Shown in pieces: positions 6,627 to 7,327 of a DNA stretch of 7,327 nt. Source of the DNA: Candidatus Zipacnadia bacterium. Its GTDB lineage: Bacteria > Armatimonadota > Zipacnadia > Zipacnadales > Zipacnadaceae. How positions within the stretch are numbered: the first letter of the stretch is position 1; the number at the start of each line of letters is the position of its first letter. The notes beneath the pieces are model-generated. The model saw only the letters and a program-made list of their open reading frames with translations, was not told the origin of the DNA and did not search any database. The stretch spans positions 1 to 7,327 of the forward strand of contig JALGTI010000146.1 in the NCBI GenBank assembly GCA_029821455.1, given 5' to 3'. The translations under genes were made by a program, and so were the position numbers.

Positions 6627-7327
6627 GTGAATGACCGAGCCAGGCAGCCCCGGTTCCGGGCTATCACCATGGGACTAGGGCTGATTGTGCTGCTTGGGTG
6701 GCTGGTACCCTATATCACCTTCATAGTAAAGACCGGGGTTGTCAGTATGAGCGGGTCGTTCGCGTGGGGCCAGATTCCGACAGCACCTTTCCTGGTCCTG
6801 GTCTTGCTGGCTCGCATCACGGCGCCGGGGGTCAACAGGCTGCTGCGGCGCGTCGGATTAACTATCAGCGACACATTGATGTCGTATGCCATGGTGCTCT
6901 CTACCCTCACCCTTTGTACGGCGGGGATGCTGTGGTACGTGCCCAGCCTCATCAGCGTTCCCTTCTATGCCGAAGGCGGGCACCCAACCTGGGCCAAGCA
7001 GATACTGCCGCACCTGCCTGACTGGATGCTGGCCGGCAGTGAGCCCGGGCAGGAACGCCTGGTGCGGCATCTATTTGAGGGTACTCCCAGCGGCGCACCG
7101 GCAGTGCCGTGGCGGATGTGGCTGGGGCCAATGGCTGCCTGGCTAGGCATGCTGGCCATGCTGTACTTCACGGCGGTCTGCATCACAGGGATGTTCCGAC
7201 GGCGCTGGTTTGAGCAGGAGCACATCACCTTCCCATTTGCAGAGCTGGCCCTGGCGGTTGGGGCAGCGCCCAGCACCTGGGACACCAAGCGGGGCATCTT
7301 CCGCGAGAAGCTTATGTGGCTGGGCTT
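6627..7327 (+). CDS. DUF6785-type polytopic membrane protein, N-terminal part
   Basis: The frame is open from 6597 and runs off the right edge, with 233 residues from the GTG at 6627. Hydrophobic segments at about 13-34, 45-66, 84-109 and 165-190 predict at least four membrane helices. I recognise the layout of the DUF6785 family (often paired with DUF6784): an R-A-x-x-x-G-L start before helix 1, LPDWML (130-135), a following FEG, PWRMWLGPMAAW (161-172), and RRRWFEQEHITFPFAELAL (191-209). In the family this last block is typically an R-R-Q-W-x-E-H-E-R-x-x-F-P-like motif. The family is uncharacterised; resemblance to oligopeptide-transporter-like membrane proteins is a weak hint of transport. 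The true start is uncertain: the best Shine-Dalgarno (6588-6594) points to ATA at 6603, which would add eight residues. GTG 6627 is the nearest conventional start but has only GAGG two nt upstream. Confidence 0.75.
   Translation, partial: MNDRARQPRFRAITMGLGLIVLLGWLVPYITFIVKTGVVSMSGSFAWGQIPTAPFLVLVLLARITAPGVNRLLRRVGLTISDTLMSYAMVLSTLTLCTAGMLWYVPSLISVPFYAEGGHPTWAKQILPHLPDWMLAGSEPGQERLVRHLFEGTPSGAPAVPWRMWLGPMAAWLGMLAMLYFTAVCITGMFRRRWFEQEHITFPFAELALAVGAAPSTWDTKRGIFREKLMWLG

Overview
The window is GC-rich bacterial DNA holding six protein-coding genes, two of them cut by the window edges. No RNA gene, insertion sequence, CRISPR array or phage gene was seen. The gene mix suggests a free-living, polysaccharide-handling Gram-negative-type bacterium. 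It comprises an exported beta-propeller lipoprotein, a sulfatase-like hydrolase, a secreted glycosidase-like protein, a GT2 glycosyltransferase, a nucleoside hydrolase and a DUF6785-type membrane protein. DUF6785 proteins together with many sulfatases and odd glycosidases are, from general knowledge, typical of Armatimonadota, Planctomycetota and neighbouring phyla. The exact phylum cannot be fixed from this stretch.

Layout: two genes run leftward (minus strand) and four run rightward (plus strand), diverging from a control region at about 2617-2820. On the minus strand, a sulfatase-family gene (2616 to 1246) is followed by a 267-bp gap with a perfect 12-bp hairpin. A lipoprotein gene then starts at 978 and runs off the left edge. 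It encodes a signal peptide, a lipobox and six propeller-type repeats. On the plus strand, a secreted TIM-barrel-type glycosidase-like protein (2821-4542), a GT2 glycosyltransferase (4575-5531), a nucleoside hydrolase (5576-6520) and the N-terminal part of a DUF6785-type polytopic membrane protein (6627 to the right edge) follow with gaps of 32, 44 and 106 bp. They look like one transcription unit, possibly with partial attenuation before the last gene.

How they may work together (inference): the plus-strand unit combines an exported sugar-cleaving candidate, a sugar-transferring enzyme, an N-ribosyl hydrolase and a membrane protein of unknown substrate. This is compatible with envelope or exopolysaccharide turnover plus uptake and use of a glycosylated compound. 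Nothing here proves a shared substrate. The points most worth a second look are the sulfatase-family protein with Thr where the formylglycine precursor (Cys/Ser) should be, the apparent insertion in the C-terminal beta region of the glycosidase-like protein, and the DUF6785 gene, whose best ribosome binding site points to an ATA codon. I see no clear evidence of a wholly new biological system; most of the window is ordinary accessory metabolism.
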